Assembly: GCA_024402435.1 (NCBI GenBank)
Contig: JAKSTU010000002.1
Coordinates: 1-64,000 of the forward strand
Length of the DNA: 64,000 bases
Direction of reading: 5' to 3'
DNA from: Treponemataceae bacterium
GTDB taxonomy: Bacteria; Spirochaetota; Spirochaetia; Treponematales; Treponemataceae
Part shown: one piece after another, positions 32,169 through 41,462 of the stretch
Layout: every line of letters begins with the position of its first letter
How positions within the stretch are numbered: the first letter of the stretch is position 1
Made by a program: the position numbers and the translations under genes
Notes under the pieces: model-generated
Database searches by the model: none
Told to the model about the DNA's origin: nothing
Seen by the model: the letters and a program-made list of their open reading frames with translations, nothing else

Positions 32169-34373
32169 ATGAAAGGATATGATTTTACTCCGGAATATCT
32201 GACAAAAGACGGAAAACCTTGGTTCCCGGTTATGGGAGAAATTCACTATTCAAGGTATCCTGCAGAATACTGGAAAGAATCCCTCTGCAAGATGAAGGCT
32301 GGCGGCGTAGATGTTGTTTCAGCTTACGTAATCTGGATTCATCATGAAGAAATTGAAGGGGAATATGATTTTTCCGGCAGCAGGAATCTGAAGGATTTTG
32401 TTCAGGCTGTAAAAGACTGCGGACTTAAAATGATTTTGAGAATCGGTCCCTGGTGCCATGGCGAAGTTCGTAACGGAGGTTTTCCGGACTGGCTTCTGCA
32501 TAAGGATTTTGAGTCCCGTACCAATGACGAAGCGTACTTCAGCTGCGTGGAAAAATGGTATTCCAAAATTCAGGAACAGGTTGCAGATTTTCTGTGTACA
32601 GAAGATGACAGCAGCAATGTCATAATCGGTGTGCAGATTGAAAATGAATACGGACACTGCGGCGGACTTTGGGGTGAAGAAGGTGAACTCCACATGAGAC
32701 GACTGACGGAAATTGCCCGAAAATGCGGATTCAATGTACCTCTCTTTACGGCAACTGGTTGGGGCGGTGCTGTTACCGGCGGACTTCTTCCTGTTATGGG
32801 CGGTTATTGTGATGCTCCCTGGGATCCAAGGACTGTGGAAATTGAACCCAGCGGCAACTACATTTTTACCCACGAACGCAATGATCACAATATCGGAAGC
32901 GATCATGGCTTCGGTGCAGGCATTACCTTTGACATGAGCCTTTTCCCATACTTGACTGCTGAACTTGGCGGCGGCCTTCAGATGACGGAACACAGAAGAA
33001 CTGTGGCATCTGCCTCTGACATCGGTGCCATGTCCCTGGTAAAGCTTGGTTCCGGTGTGAACCTGCTGGGCTACTACATGTATCACGGCGGAACCAATCC
33101 GGAGGGAAAACTTACCACATTGCAGGAAAGCAAAGCTACCGGTTCACCCAATGACCTGCCTGAAAAATCATACGATTTCAGGGCTCCTGTAAGGGAATAC
33201 GGTCAGATTTCCGACACTTTGCGGGAACTTAAGCTTCTTACATATTTTGTTCATGACTACAATGACGAAATCTGTGCTTCCAAAGCATTCATTCCCGAAG
33301 ACAATCCTTTGAAGCCCGCTGATCTTTCTGGAATGCGCTATTCATTCAGAAGCAACGGAAAAAGCGGATGGCTTTTTGTGAACAACTATGTGCGGCGTCA
33401 TTCCATGGCACCACATGCCGATGTAACTGTTGCGGTTCCTGAAAATCTCTGCGGCGGAAAAATCACTTTTGAAAAACTTGATATAAAGGACCGCGATTAT
33501 TTCTTTTTGCCTTTCAACATGAAATGCGGGGCCGATCTGATAAAAACTGCAAAAGTAAGTCCTTTCTGCAAAATTGCTGATGGGGCGGTTTTTTACGCAA
33601 GAGACGGTGAAACTGATTTTTCTGATTTGTTCGACTTTGCAGATGCTGGCGGAAAAAATGAAGAAACCGGGCGAAACATTCTGGTTCTTTCAAGAAAAGA
33701 TGCTCTCAATGCATGGAAAACTGCATCGGGCGGTCTTCTGATTACAGAAGGTGCTCTGATTCAGGATGCATCCGGCAAAGACGTTCTTATCAGCCGGTCA
33801 AGTGAAAATTCAAGTTTTCAGGTTTGGCCGCCTCTTTCTGAAGTTCCTGCGGGTTTTGTCTTCAAAGGCACTGTTTCAAAAAATCTTTATCCTCAAGGAA
33901 GGGATTTTCAGTTTGCAGTTTACGAACCGAAGGAAGATTCATGCAGTTGTCAGAAAGAATGCAGCGTAAATGTGTCTGAACTTTCTGAAAAAGACGGATG
34001 CCGCATGTACAGAATTGATGCGGAAAGCGCAATGGCTCTGCTCAAAGGAAAAAAATCCGGTAGTCTTCTTTCTGACTGTTTCCTCCGTTTCTTCTATGAA
34101 GGCAATCATGCAAGACTTTATGCAGCGGTTGACGGAGAACGCCGTCTTATTGCAGACAATTTCTTCTCCGGAATTGAGTACCCCTGGGAAATAGGGCTCA
34201 AGCGTTTTGCAGGTCTGGATGCGGATTTTTCAGCGCTGGAACTTGAAATAGACGCTCTTTCGGAAAAGGACAGAATCTACTTTGAGAAGACACCGCCTTT
34301 TGTTCAGGGAAAATGCTGCCAACTGAAATCTTTTGACTTGGAATACGAGTTCATAAGGGTTTTGAACCCGTAA
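32169..34373 (+). CDS. GH35 beta-galactosidase, cytoplasmic
   Basis: 734 residues without a signal peptide, so it acts inside the cell. The N-terminal barrel shows GH35 features: GEIHYSRYPAEYWKESLCKM, VSAYVIWIHHEEIEGEYDF, a probable acid/base E160 in QIENEYG and a probable nucleophile E265 in AELGGG. Beta-rich accessory domains fill residues about 370-734. It should release galactose from beta-linked galacto-oligosaccharides imported by the upstream transporter. It starts six bases after the GH53 stop; the separation of a secreted endo-enzyme and a cytoplasmic exo-enzyme is the usual selfish uptake arrangement. Confidence 0.92.
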   Translation: MKGYDFTPEYLTKDGKPWFPVMGEIHYSRYPAEYWKESLCKMKAGGVDVVSAYVIWIHHEEIEGEYDFSGSRNLKDFVQAVKDCGLKMILRIGPWCHGEVRNGGFPDWLLHKDFESRTNDEAYFSCVEKWYSKIQEQVADFLCTEDDSSNVIIGVQIENEYGHCGGLWGEEGELHMRRLTEIARKCGFNVPLFTATGWGGAVTGGLLPVMGGYCDAPWDPRTVEIEPSGNYIFTHERNDHNIGSDHGFGAGITFDMSLFPYLTAELGGGLQMTEHRRTVASASDIGAMSLVKLGSGVNLLGYYMYHGGTNPEGKLTTLQESKATGSPNDLPEKSYDFRAPVREYGQISDTLRELKLLTYFVHDYNDEICASKAFIPEDNPLKPADLSGMRYSFRSNGKSGWLFVNNYVRRHSMAPHADVTVAVPENLCGGKITFEKLDIKDRDYFFLPFNMKCGADLIKTAKVSPFCKIADGAVFYARDGETDFSDLFDFADAGGKNEETGRNILVLSRKDALNAWKTASGGLLITEGALIQDASGKDVLISRSSENSSFQVWPPLSEVPAGFVFKGTVSKNLYPQGRDFQFAVYEPKEDSCSCQKECSVNVSELSEKDGCRMYRIDAESAMALLKGKKSGSLLSDCFLRFFYEGNHARLYAAVDGERRLIADNFFSGIEYPWEIGLKRFAGLDADFSALELEIDALSEKDRIYFEKTPPFVQGKCCQLKSFDLEYEFIRVLNP

Positions 34374-34418
34374 CAGTTGACTCAGTGCCTCAGAGTCGGA
34401 TTGAGCAGATTTTGCCCG

Positions 34419-34469
34419 GTCCGACGGTTACCAGGCCTGACTGGTACCAGACAATGTCCGACGGTTACC
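34419..34469. repeat. Direct repeat after the GH35 gene
   Basis: The 14-mer GTCCGACGGTTACC occurs at 34419-34432 and 34456-34469 (37-base period), with ACCAG/CTGGT inverted arms between the copies. No terminator T run follows. The 34374-34559 stretch holds nothing else I can name. Confidence 0.5.
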
Positions 34470-34572
34470 TGATTCTACGGGCACAAGATTCTGCAGGAGC
34501 CTTCGCTTTGTCTGTTTTGTTCCGCTGAATATTCTGCTGAATTTTTTTCTCACATGTTGTAGAATACATGGC

Positions 34573-36069
34573 ATGGACATTACAAAAAGAGAAAAAGCAA
34601 AATTCAGTTTGTGTTACGGCATAATAATCGCTCTCATAAATTATCTGGGTTTCCTTCTTCCCGGTACAGGAAATGTTCCCATTGACACAACAGATGACTG
34701 GAATGTTTGGCTCTCCTTTATGGACGAGAATACGCTTCTTATCAACAGTCTTACGGCAGTTGTATTTTTTGTTCCGGCGTTGATCTGCGTTCTTTACATA
34801 AAATGCGATGAAAAAAAACTTGCACGGCGGATGATCAATCTTCCGCTGGCTTATTCAATTTTCGGCTCTTTAGGTTGGATACTCAGTTTTTTTCTTGAAG
34901 CAGGAACTCTTCTGGTTGTAAGAATCAGATTTTCTGTCAATGTTTTTTCCATTGCATTCACATCATTCATGTATATTTTTCAGGAAGGACTTTTCATCTT
35001 CGCTCTTGCATTCCTTGTTCTTGATTCAATTCACAGAAGATTTTTTCTGCCGAAATATTTTCCTGAAGGAAAACTTGGAAAAATCAGCGGAACCAAAAAT
35101 CCTTCAATCAATTTTCTGTCAGTAATCTTCTATATTTCCATTGGTTTTTTTCCCGTCTTTTTTCTTACGTCAACACTTGTCAACGTTATCAGTGCTTATG
35201 GTGTAACTGTGGACAATGCGGTTTTCATACTGATCGGCTTTATTGTGGTGTTCGGAATCATTCTTCTTGTCATTTTTACGGGAACCATTTCTGCTCCGCT
35301 CAGAAAACTCAAGGCTGCTGCAATGGAAGTTGAAAAAGGAAATTATGAGGCCCACTGCAATGTTGTAAGCAACGATACTTTCGGGGACTTGGCAGATACT
35401 TTCAACGACATGATTGTGTCACTGAACCAGAAGTCACAGAAAATCGTGGCAATTCAGGATTCCGTAATCCGGGGCATGGCTGTTATGGTTGAAAGCCGTG
35501 ACAACAGTACGGGCGGTCACATCAACCGGACCAGTGACTGTGTAAAGGTTTTTGTGGAAAAACTGCGCCGGACAGAAGCCTACAGCGGACTTTCAGAATC
35601 TTTCTGCAGAAATGTGATTAAGGCAGCGCCTATGCATGACCTTGGAAAAATTGCAGTTGATGATGCAGTGCTGCGAAAACCGGGCAAATTTACGGATGAA
35701 GAATATGCAATAATGAAGTGCCATTCCTCAGAAGGTGCCAGAATTGTTGAAAACGTGCTCAATGAAGTTGATGACGAAGAGTTCAAGAAAATTGCCATAA
35801 ATGTTGCGCATTACCATCACGAAAAATGGAACGGCAGCGGTTATCCTGCAGGACTTTCCGGAGAATCAATTCCTCTTGAAGCGCGGATCATGGCCTTTGC
35901 TGACGTATTTGACGCACTGGTGAGCAAACGCTGTTACAAAGACAGTTTTACTTTTGACAAAGCTTTTTCTATCATGGAAGAATCCTTCGGTTCCCATTTT
36001 GATCCGGAACTTGGAAAAATTTTTCTTGAATGCAGGGCTGATCTTCAGGAACTGTACAGCAAATATTGA
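34573..36069 (+). CDS. Membrane HD-GYP protein, probable cyclic-di-GMP phosphodiesterase
   Basis: 498 residues. Residues 1-240 contain about six membrane segments (near 12-30, 58-76, 92-112, 125-150, 180-205 and 217-238). Residues about 240-290 are a HAMP linker, APLRKLKAAAMEVEKGNY. Residues about 298-498 are HD-GYP: STGGHINRTS, catalytic MHDLGKIAV with H355-D356, then HYHHEKWNGSGYPAGLSG with the GYP triplet at 423-425. HD-GYP enzymes degrade cyclic-di-GMP and would set motility or attachment here. The ATG has no Shine-Dalgarno; TAGAAT lies seven bases upstream, so the message may be leaderless although no good -35 box is seen. Confidence 0.93.
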   Translation: MDITKREKAKFSLCYGIIIALINYLGFLLPGTGNVPIDTTDDWNVWLSFMDENTLLINSLTAVVFFVPALICVLYIKCDEKKLARRMINLPLAYSIFGSLGWILSFFLEAGTLLVVRIRFSVNVFSIAFTSFMYIFQEGLFIFALAFLVLDSIHRRFFLPKYFPEGKLGKISGTKNPSINFLSVIFYISIGFFPVFFLTSTLVNVISAYGVTVDNAVFILIGFIVVFGIILLVIFTGTISAPLRKLKAAAMEVEKGNYEAHCNVVSNDTFGDLADTFNDMIVSLNQKSQKIVAIQDSVIRGMAVMVESRDNSTGGHINRTSDCVKVFVEKLRRTEAYSGLSESFCRNVIKAAPMHDLGKIAVDDAVLRKPGKFTDEEYAIMKCHSSEGARIVENVLNEVDDEEFKKIAINVAHYHHEKWNGSGYPAGLSGESIPLEARIMAFADVFDALVSKRCYKDSFTFDKAFSIMEESFGSHFDPELGKIFLECRADLQELYSKY

Positions 36070-36183
36070 AGCCCTTTGTCATAGCTTTCTCCGTATACTA
36101 GAACAAAAGAGCCTTTTGTGGCATAATTGCTAAGATTGCAGCCATTTACGCACACACGAATCTGGGCTGCTCGGAGGAATATT

Positions 36184-39100
36184 TTGTACAAACCGGTTGA
36201 TCCAAAAGTAAGTTTTCCCGAACAGGAAGAAGAAGTACTGGCTTTTTGGGAAAAAAATGATGTTTTCAAGAAATCTGTAAGTCAGAGAGAGTCCGCACCT
36301 GAGTATGTTTTTTACGATGGACCTCCTTTTGCCACAGGACTGCCGCATTTCGGCCATTTTTTACCGAGTACAATTAAAGACATTATTCCCCGTTACCAGA
36401 CAATGAAAGGCAAGAAAGTGGAGCGCCGTTTCGGTTGGGACTGCCACGGTCTGCCTGTAGAAAACCTTATTGAAAAAGAACTTGGACTCAATTCCAAGAC
36501 AGACATTGAAGCCTACGGAATCGACAAATTCAACGAAGCCTGCCGTGCAAGCGTTCTTCGCTACACAAAAGAATGGCGTCAGACAATTACTCGTCTGGGA
36601 CGTTGGGTTGATTTTGACAACGACTACAAAACCATGAACCCTGACTACATGGAATCCATCTGGTGGGTATTCAAGAGTTTGTGGGACAAAGGCCTTGTTT
36701 ATGAAGGTCATTACATTCTGCCTACTTGTCCTCGCTGTGCAACACCTCTTTCAAACCACGAGCTTGCACAGGGCGGTTACAAAGACGTTCACGATCCTGC
36801 CATCACAATCCGCTTCAAAGTTCGCGAAGCCGGCTCCAAGACAAATGATCCTGACATGGCCAACGGATGCACATATCTTCTGGCTTGGACAACAACTCCC
36901 TGGACTTTGCCTTCAAACCTTGGTCTTACTGCCGGCCCGGATATTGATTATGTAAAAGTCAAAGACGGTGATGAATACTACATTTTGGCAGAAAGCAGAC
37001 TTTCTTCCTATTATAAAGATGTTTCCAAATGCGAAATCGTATGGAAGAAAAAAGGTTCAGAACTGATTGATACCCGCTATGAACCCTTGTTCCCTTATTT
37101 TGCAGACCTGTACAATGCAAAACCTGTTGAAGACGAAGACGGCCCTGCTCATCCCGGTGCATTCCGTGTGTTCAATGCGGACTTTGTTTCTACAGAAGAC
37201 GGTACCGGTATTGTTCATACTGCACCCGGTTTCGGTGAAGACGACAACGCTGTTTTCAAAGGAACAGGAATTCCTACGATCTGCCCTGTAGACAATGAAT
37301 GCAAATTCACTTCCGAAGTGCCGGATTACAAAGGACGCTTCGTTAAAGACTGTGACAAAGATGTTATGGACCGCCTCAAAGCAGAAGGCAAACTGGTAAA
37401 ACGTGACCAGATTCTGCACGCTTATCCTTTCTGCTGGCGCTGTTCAAGCCCGCTGATTTACCGCGCTGTAGGAAGCTGGTTCGTTCGCGTTACAAAAGTC
37501 CGCGACACAATGGTTGCCAACAATCAGAAAATTTACTGGCAGCCTGAGCACATCAAGAACGGACGTTTCGGAAAATGGCTTGAAAACGCACGTGACTGGG
37601 CAATCAGCCGCAACCGTTACTGGGGTAACCCGATTCCTGTATGGAAGTGTCCGGACTGCGGTGAAACAGTCTGTGTAGGAAGCCGTCAGGAACTTAAAGA
37701 TCTGAGCGGAACTTATCCTGAAGATCTGCACAAGCATTTTGTTGACAATATTACTATTCCCTGTAAATGCGGCGGAACAATGCACCGCATTCCGGAAGTT
37801 CTGGACTGCTGGTTTGAATCCGGTTCAATGCCTTATGCTCAGAATCACTATCCCTTTGAAAACAAGGAATATTTTGAAAAACACTTCCCGGCAAACTTCA
37901 TTTCTGAAGGTCTGGATCAGACCCGCGGATGGTTCTATACACTTACAGTTCTTGCAAGCGCACTCTTTGACAGACCCGCTTTTGAAAACTGTATCGTAAA
38001 CGGACTGATTCTGGCTTCTGACGGCAAAAAGATGTCAAAGAGCCTCCGCAACTATACTGACCCCAACGAAGTAATCAAGCAGTTCGGTGCTGATGCAATG
38101 CGCCTTTTCCTGATGCACAGTGCCGCAGTAAAAGCTGATGATCTTAAATACAGTGACGAAGCCGTACGTGACATTCTGAAAGGAATCCTTATTCCTCTTT
38201 GGAACAGTTACAGTTTCTATGTAACTTATGCAAACATTGACGGCATTACTGCAACAGGTCACGCTTTTGACAATGCAAGCCCTGTAAATCCTTTGGACCG
38301 TTGGCTGCTTTCCATCACGGAAAAACTTGTCAAAGATGTTACCGATGCTCTTGATGCCTACGACTTGAGCCGTGCAATTGATCCCATTGTTGCTTACATT
38401 GACATGCTCAACAACTGGTACATCCGCAGAAGCCGCCGCCGTTTCTGGAAAAGCGAAAACGACGGAGACAAGAACGAAGCTTACGAGGCACTGTATTACG
38501 CACTCAAAACTTTGTGCAAAGTTGCAGCACCTGTAATTCCCTTCATCACTGAAGCAATGTGGCAGAATCTGCGCAACGCTGACGACAAGGAATCTGTACA
38601 TCTGTGCGATTATCCTGTTTATGCAGAGTGCAAGCGTGATCTGAACCTGGAATTCAAGATGGACACAGTTCAGAAAGCTGTTTCCATGGGTCGCAGTCTC
38701 CGCAGCCAGTACAACCTGAAAAACCGTCAGCCCCTCAAATCAGTAGAGTTTGTTACACGCAACCCTGATGAAAAAGCTGTTCTGATGGAAATGGATGATT
38801 CAATCCGCGAAGAACTCAACGTTAAGAAAGTTGTGTTCCACGAACGTGAAGACGAACTGGTTGAATACAGTGCAAAGGCAAACTTCAGAACTTTGGGCAA
38901 AGAGCTTGGTCCTCTCATGAAAGAAGCCGGTGCAATCATTGCAGGACTTGATCAGAATTCAATCCAGTCAATTCTGGACGGTTCTACTCTGAGCATTGAA
39001 GTCGGCGGCAAAACTGTCGAACTTGATGAATCAAAAATCATTGTAACGCGCCTGGAAAAAGCAACTCTCAAAGTTGTAAATGACGGAACGCTTACTGTTG

Positions 39101-39387
39101 CCCTTGATTCTGAAATTACAGAAGAACTGCAGCTGGAAGGTTATGTCCGTGACCTGGTCCGCGGTATTCAGAACCAGCGCAAGGAAAACGGCTACGAAGT
39201 TACAGACCGCATCAAAATTGTTGCCGGCGGTTCTGCAACTCTCAAGAAAGCCTATGAAATGTTCGCCGAATACATTGCCAACGAGACTTTGGCAGTTTCT
39301 GCAGAATGGGCCGACGGTGCAATTGACGGTGCTGTTTCTGTAGAAGCCGGCGAAGAAGTCTGGAGTGTTTCTGTTGCCCGCCCGTAA
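36184..39387 (+). CDS. ileS: Isoleucyl-tRNA synthetase, eukaryote-like type 2
   Basis: 1067 residues. It charges tRNA-Ile and edits valine. The ATP site motif is PHFGH within DGPPFATGLPHFGHFLPSTI, the second is KKMSKSLRNY, and GWDCHGLPVE is present. This wording and the length match the eukaryotic-like IleS2 class rather than the roughly 940-residue E. coli type; IleS2 enzymes are usually tolerant to mupirocin. The start is TTG at 36184, placed by GGAGGA at 36173-36178 five bases upstream and because the protein then begins YKPVDPKVSFPEQEE like its relatives. The frame extends upstream without support. The next gene overlaps its end. Confidence 0.95.
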   Translation: MYKPVDPKVSFPEQEEEVLAFWEKNDVFKKSVSQRESAPEYVFYDGPPFATGLPHFGHFLPSTIKDIIPRYQTMKGKKVERRFGWDCHGLPVENLIEKELGLNSKTDIEAYGIDKFNEACRASVLRYTKEWRQTITRLGRWVDFDNDYKTMNPDYMESIWWVFKSLWDKGLVYEGHYILPTCPRCATPLSNHELAQGGYKDVHDPAITIRFKVREAGSKTNDPDMANGCTYLLAWTTTPWTLPSNLGLTAGPDIDYVKVKDGDEYYILAESRLSSYYKDVSKCEIVWKKKGSELIDTRYEPLFPYFADLYNAKPVEDEDGPAHPGAFRVFNADFVSTEDGTGIVHTAPGFGEDDNAVFKGTGIPTICPVDNECKFTSEVPDYKGRFVKDCDKDVMDRLKAEGKLVKRDQILHAYPFCWRCSSPLIYRAVGSWFVRVTKVRDTMVANNQKIYWQPEHIKNGRFGKWLENARDWAISRNRYWGNPIPVWKCPDCGETVCVGSRQELKDLSGTYPEDLHKHFVDNITIPCKCGGTMHRIPEVLDCWFESGSMPYAQNHYPFENKEYFEKHFPANFISEGLDQTRGWFYTLTVLASALFDRPAFENCIVNGLILASDGKKMSKSLRNYTDPNEVIKQFGADAMRLFLMHSAAVKADDLKYSDEAVRDILKGILIPLWNSYSFYVTYANIDGITATGHAFDNASPVNPLDRWLLSITEKLVKDVTDALDAYDLSRAIDPIVAYIDMLNNWYIRRSRRRFWKSENDGDKNEAYEALYYALKTLCKVAAPVIPFITEAMWQNLRNADDKESVHLCDYPVYAECKRDLNLEFKMDTVQKAVSMGRSLRSQYNLKNRQPLKSVEFVTRNPDEKAVLMEMDDSIREELNVKKVVFHEREDELVEYSAKANFRTLGKELGPLMKEAGAIIAGLDQNSIQSILDGSTLSIEVGGKTVELDESKIIVTRLEKATLKVVNDGTLTVALDSEITEELQLEGYVRDLVRGIQNQRKENGYEVTDRIKIVAGGSATLKKAYEMFAEYIANETLAVSAEWADGAIDGAVSVEAGEEVWSVSVARP

Positions 39388-40345
39388 TTTTTCAAGAAGC
39401 AAGGTTCTGCATCTTTTATGTGGCCTTGCTTTTGTTCTGCTTTTGGCCGCATGTTCTTCTGTGCCTAAAACTGCACATCTTGCAGATCCTTATGTTCTGC
39501 TTGATTCTGATGCAGATCTTTATATCAGAATTGATGCGGCCCAAAACAGACAGTTTCTTGATACTCTGGTGACTTTTTTCGTACCGGAAGCTTCTCAAAA
39601 AGACAAAGACAGACTGCTTTCCTGTATGGAAACGATTTTTCTTTCCTACAACCGGAATACAGGTAATGTTCAGGTTGTTTCGCAGGGACAATTTCCTGTT
39701 CAGTATGCCGGTTTGATTTTTACAGGCAAGAACGGCTGGCACAAAGAAAAATCATGTTATATTCATCAGAGCGGACTGCAGGTGGCATTTGTGGCTAAAG
39801 ACCTTGCATTGTTCGGTTTGAATCTGAGCAATGCCGGTGCAAGCATTGTTCCTGAAATGGTGGCTGATTATTCAAGGCGTATTTTTATGCCGGCTGAAGC
39901 GGATCTTCTTCTGACACAGAAGAGCGAATCTTCGGAAAATGCGGTTCCTGTTCCTTCTGCTGCTGAATGGTTTGCGGAAAAAACGACTTCTGACGGAAAC
40001 ATTTGTTCTGTAAACGTTTTTATCAGAAATTACGAAGCCTTTGCTTTTGAAATTCTGGATTCTGCAATCACTTTTGGAATTGATGCTGTCGCTGCAGATC
40101 TGATCATGCAGGAAAACTCTGATTTTGAGACATCTGTCTGTGTTTTTCTCAAAGACAAACGGGTGGCAAAAGCGGCTGCAATGATTTTCAAAATTATCTG
40201 TGCCGGTTTGGGTATTAATGCGGATATTTCGGCTTCCGGAAATCAGATTTTCCTGAGAAACTTTGATCTGAAACAAGAAGAAGTAATTCAGATGATCGGT
40301 TCGACAATCGGTGGTGCAAGTATTCAGATTGCGGACGTAAACTGA
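39374..40345 (+). CDS. Lipoprotein of unknown function
   Basis: 323 residues from a TTG start at 39374, chosen because GGAG (39362-39365) lies eight bases upstream and a classic signal then follows: ARNFSRSK, a hydrophobic stretch, and LLAACSS with the lipid-bearing Cys. An alternative GTG at 39365 overlaps that ribosome-binding site. The mature part contains ADLYIRIDAAQNRQFLD and repeated strand-helix units but no motif I recognise. The gene overlaps the end of ileS by 14 bases, so it is probably translated by re-initiation. Confidence 0.78.
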   Translation: MPARNFSRSKVLHLLCGLAFVLLLAACSSVPKTAHLADPYVLLDSDADLYIRIDAAQNRQFLDTLVTFFVPEASQKDKDRLLSCMETIFLSYNRNTGNVQVVSQGQFPVQYAGLIFTGKNGWHKEKSCYIHQSGLQVAFVAKDLALFGLNLSNAGASIVPEMVADYSRRIFMPAEADLLLTQKSESSENAVPVPSAAEWFAEKTTSDGNICSVNVFIRNYEAFAFEILDSAITFGIDAVAADLIMQENSDFETSVCVFLKDKRVAKAAAMIFKIICAGLGINADISASGNQIFLRNFDLKQEEVIQMIGSTIGGASIQIADVN

Positions 40346-40393
40346 TAATCAAAAAATCGGATAAAAATTGCAAGTTTGCAAATAGGAGAGGTT

Positions 40394-41461
40394 ATGAATT
40401 CAAAGATTGTATTGCGTGCAGAAGATCTTGACGGTTATTTGACCGAGCAGGACAACAAGTATTTGGCAGAAATGGACAAAATGTATGAACGTGCCCTCAA
40501 TTCCTTTAAGGTTATTGCCGGCGGCGGATTCAGTTCAACATTGGCAAACGAAGAAAAAAAAGTAATCGACGTTTTCAATGAAATGGGCAACCTTATGCAG
40601 CAGATTTGCCGTGAAGTTCCGGGACTCAATGTTTTTTCTTTTGCAACAGAAGAAGAAAGTCATGCAGAAGCTTCCAGAGTAATTGCAAAACTCCGCGACA
40701 TCCGCACCGGACATGATGAATTCGTTTACTACACACAGCGTGCTTATGAAATGCTGTTCCGTCTTGCATACACCGGAAAACACAGTGACAACAAGAATTA
40801 TCTGGTTGTAAAAACTCCGGTAACTGTTCCTGTTCAGAACTATTCAGTTCATAAAATCCCTGACATTGACTACAAACTTGAAAACACTGTCATGTGCGTA
40901 ATGCTCCGCGGTGCTCTGCTTCCTTCAATGATCATGTCAAAAGAAATCGAAGAATATTCTTCCCACGGATACGTTACTCCTTTTGCACTTTTCAAAATCA
41001 AACGTGATGAATCCAAGAAAGAAAACAACATGGAATATATTCTTGATTTGGACAAATCCTTCTTCAATCTTGAAGAACTTGACGGAAAAGATCTGATTTT
41101 TGCTGATCCTATGAACGCAACGGGCGGTTCTTTGGTAACTGTCGTGAAATATCTGCTTGATCAGGGCGTCAAACCCAAATCAATCAAATTTTTCAATGTT
41201 ATTGCTGCTCTCAAAGGAAGTCTGCGTGTTGTACGCGCTCTTGAAAACTGTTCCTGCTACACATTGTGGATGGACCCTGTTCTGAATGCTTCCGCTTACA
41301 TCATGCCCGGTCTTGGTGATGCAGGTGACCGTCTTAACGGACGCGACACGGAAGAAACACCCCGCAACATTATCCAGCTGATTGCGGATTACGGTTCAAA
41401 TGTTGCCGGTCTTTACCGTTCACAGCTCCGCAAAATCGAGCAGACTGTTCTGAGGAGATAA
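40394..41461 (+). CDS. Uracil-phosphoribosyltransferase-like protein with N-terminal extension
   Basis: 355 residues. Residues about 140-318 resemble uracil phosphoribosyltransferase: the PRPP loop is DPMNATGGS (238-246), and [14 protein letters not shown] (303-316) is the uracil-binding signature. Standard Upp is about 210 residues, so the first 140 residues, helical and charged, and a 37-residue tail are additions. UPRT converts uracil and PRPP to UMP; whether this one does, or is a regulatory relative, cannot be told. AGGAG five bases before ATG 40394 sets the start. The TPR lipoprotein gene starts two bases after its stop. Confidence 0.82.
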   Translation: MNSKIVLRAEDLDGYLTEQDNKYLAEMDKMYERALNSFKVIAGGGFSSTLANEEKKVIDVFNEMGNLMQQICREVPGLNVFSFATEEESHAEASRVIAKLRDIRTGHDEFVYYTQRAYEMLFRLAYTGKHSDNKNYLVVKTPVTVPVQNYSVHKIPDIDYKLENTVMCVMLRGALLPSMIMSKEIEEYSSHGYVTPFALFKIKRDESKKENNMEYILDLDKSFFNLEELDGKDLIFADPMNATGGSLVTVVKYLLDQGVKPKSIKFFNVIAALKGSLRVVRALENCSCYTLWMDPVLNASAYIMPGLGDAGDRLNGRDTEETPRNIIQLIADYGSNVAGLYRSQLRKIEQTVLRR

Positions 41462-41462
41462 T

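Noticed and set aside
36070-36183. T-box or other tRNA-sensing leader before ileS
   Set aside because: No T-box sequence, specifier stem or terminator hairpin was seen in the 114-base gap. A TATACT at 36094-36099 lacks a matching -35 box.
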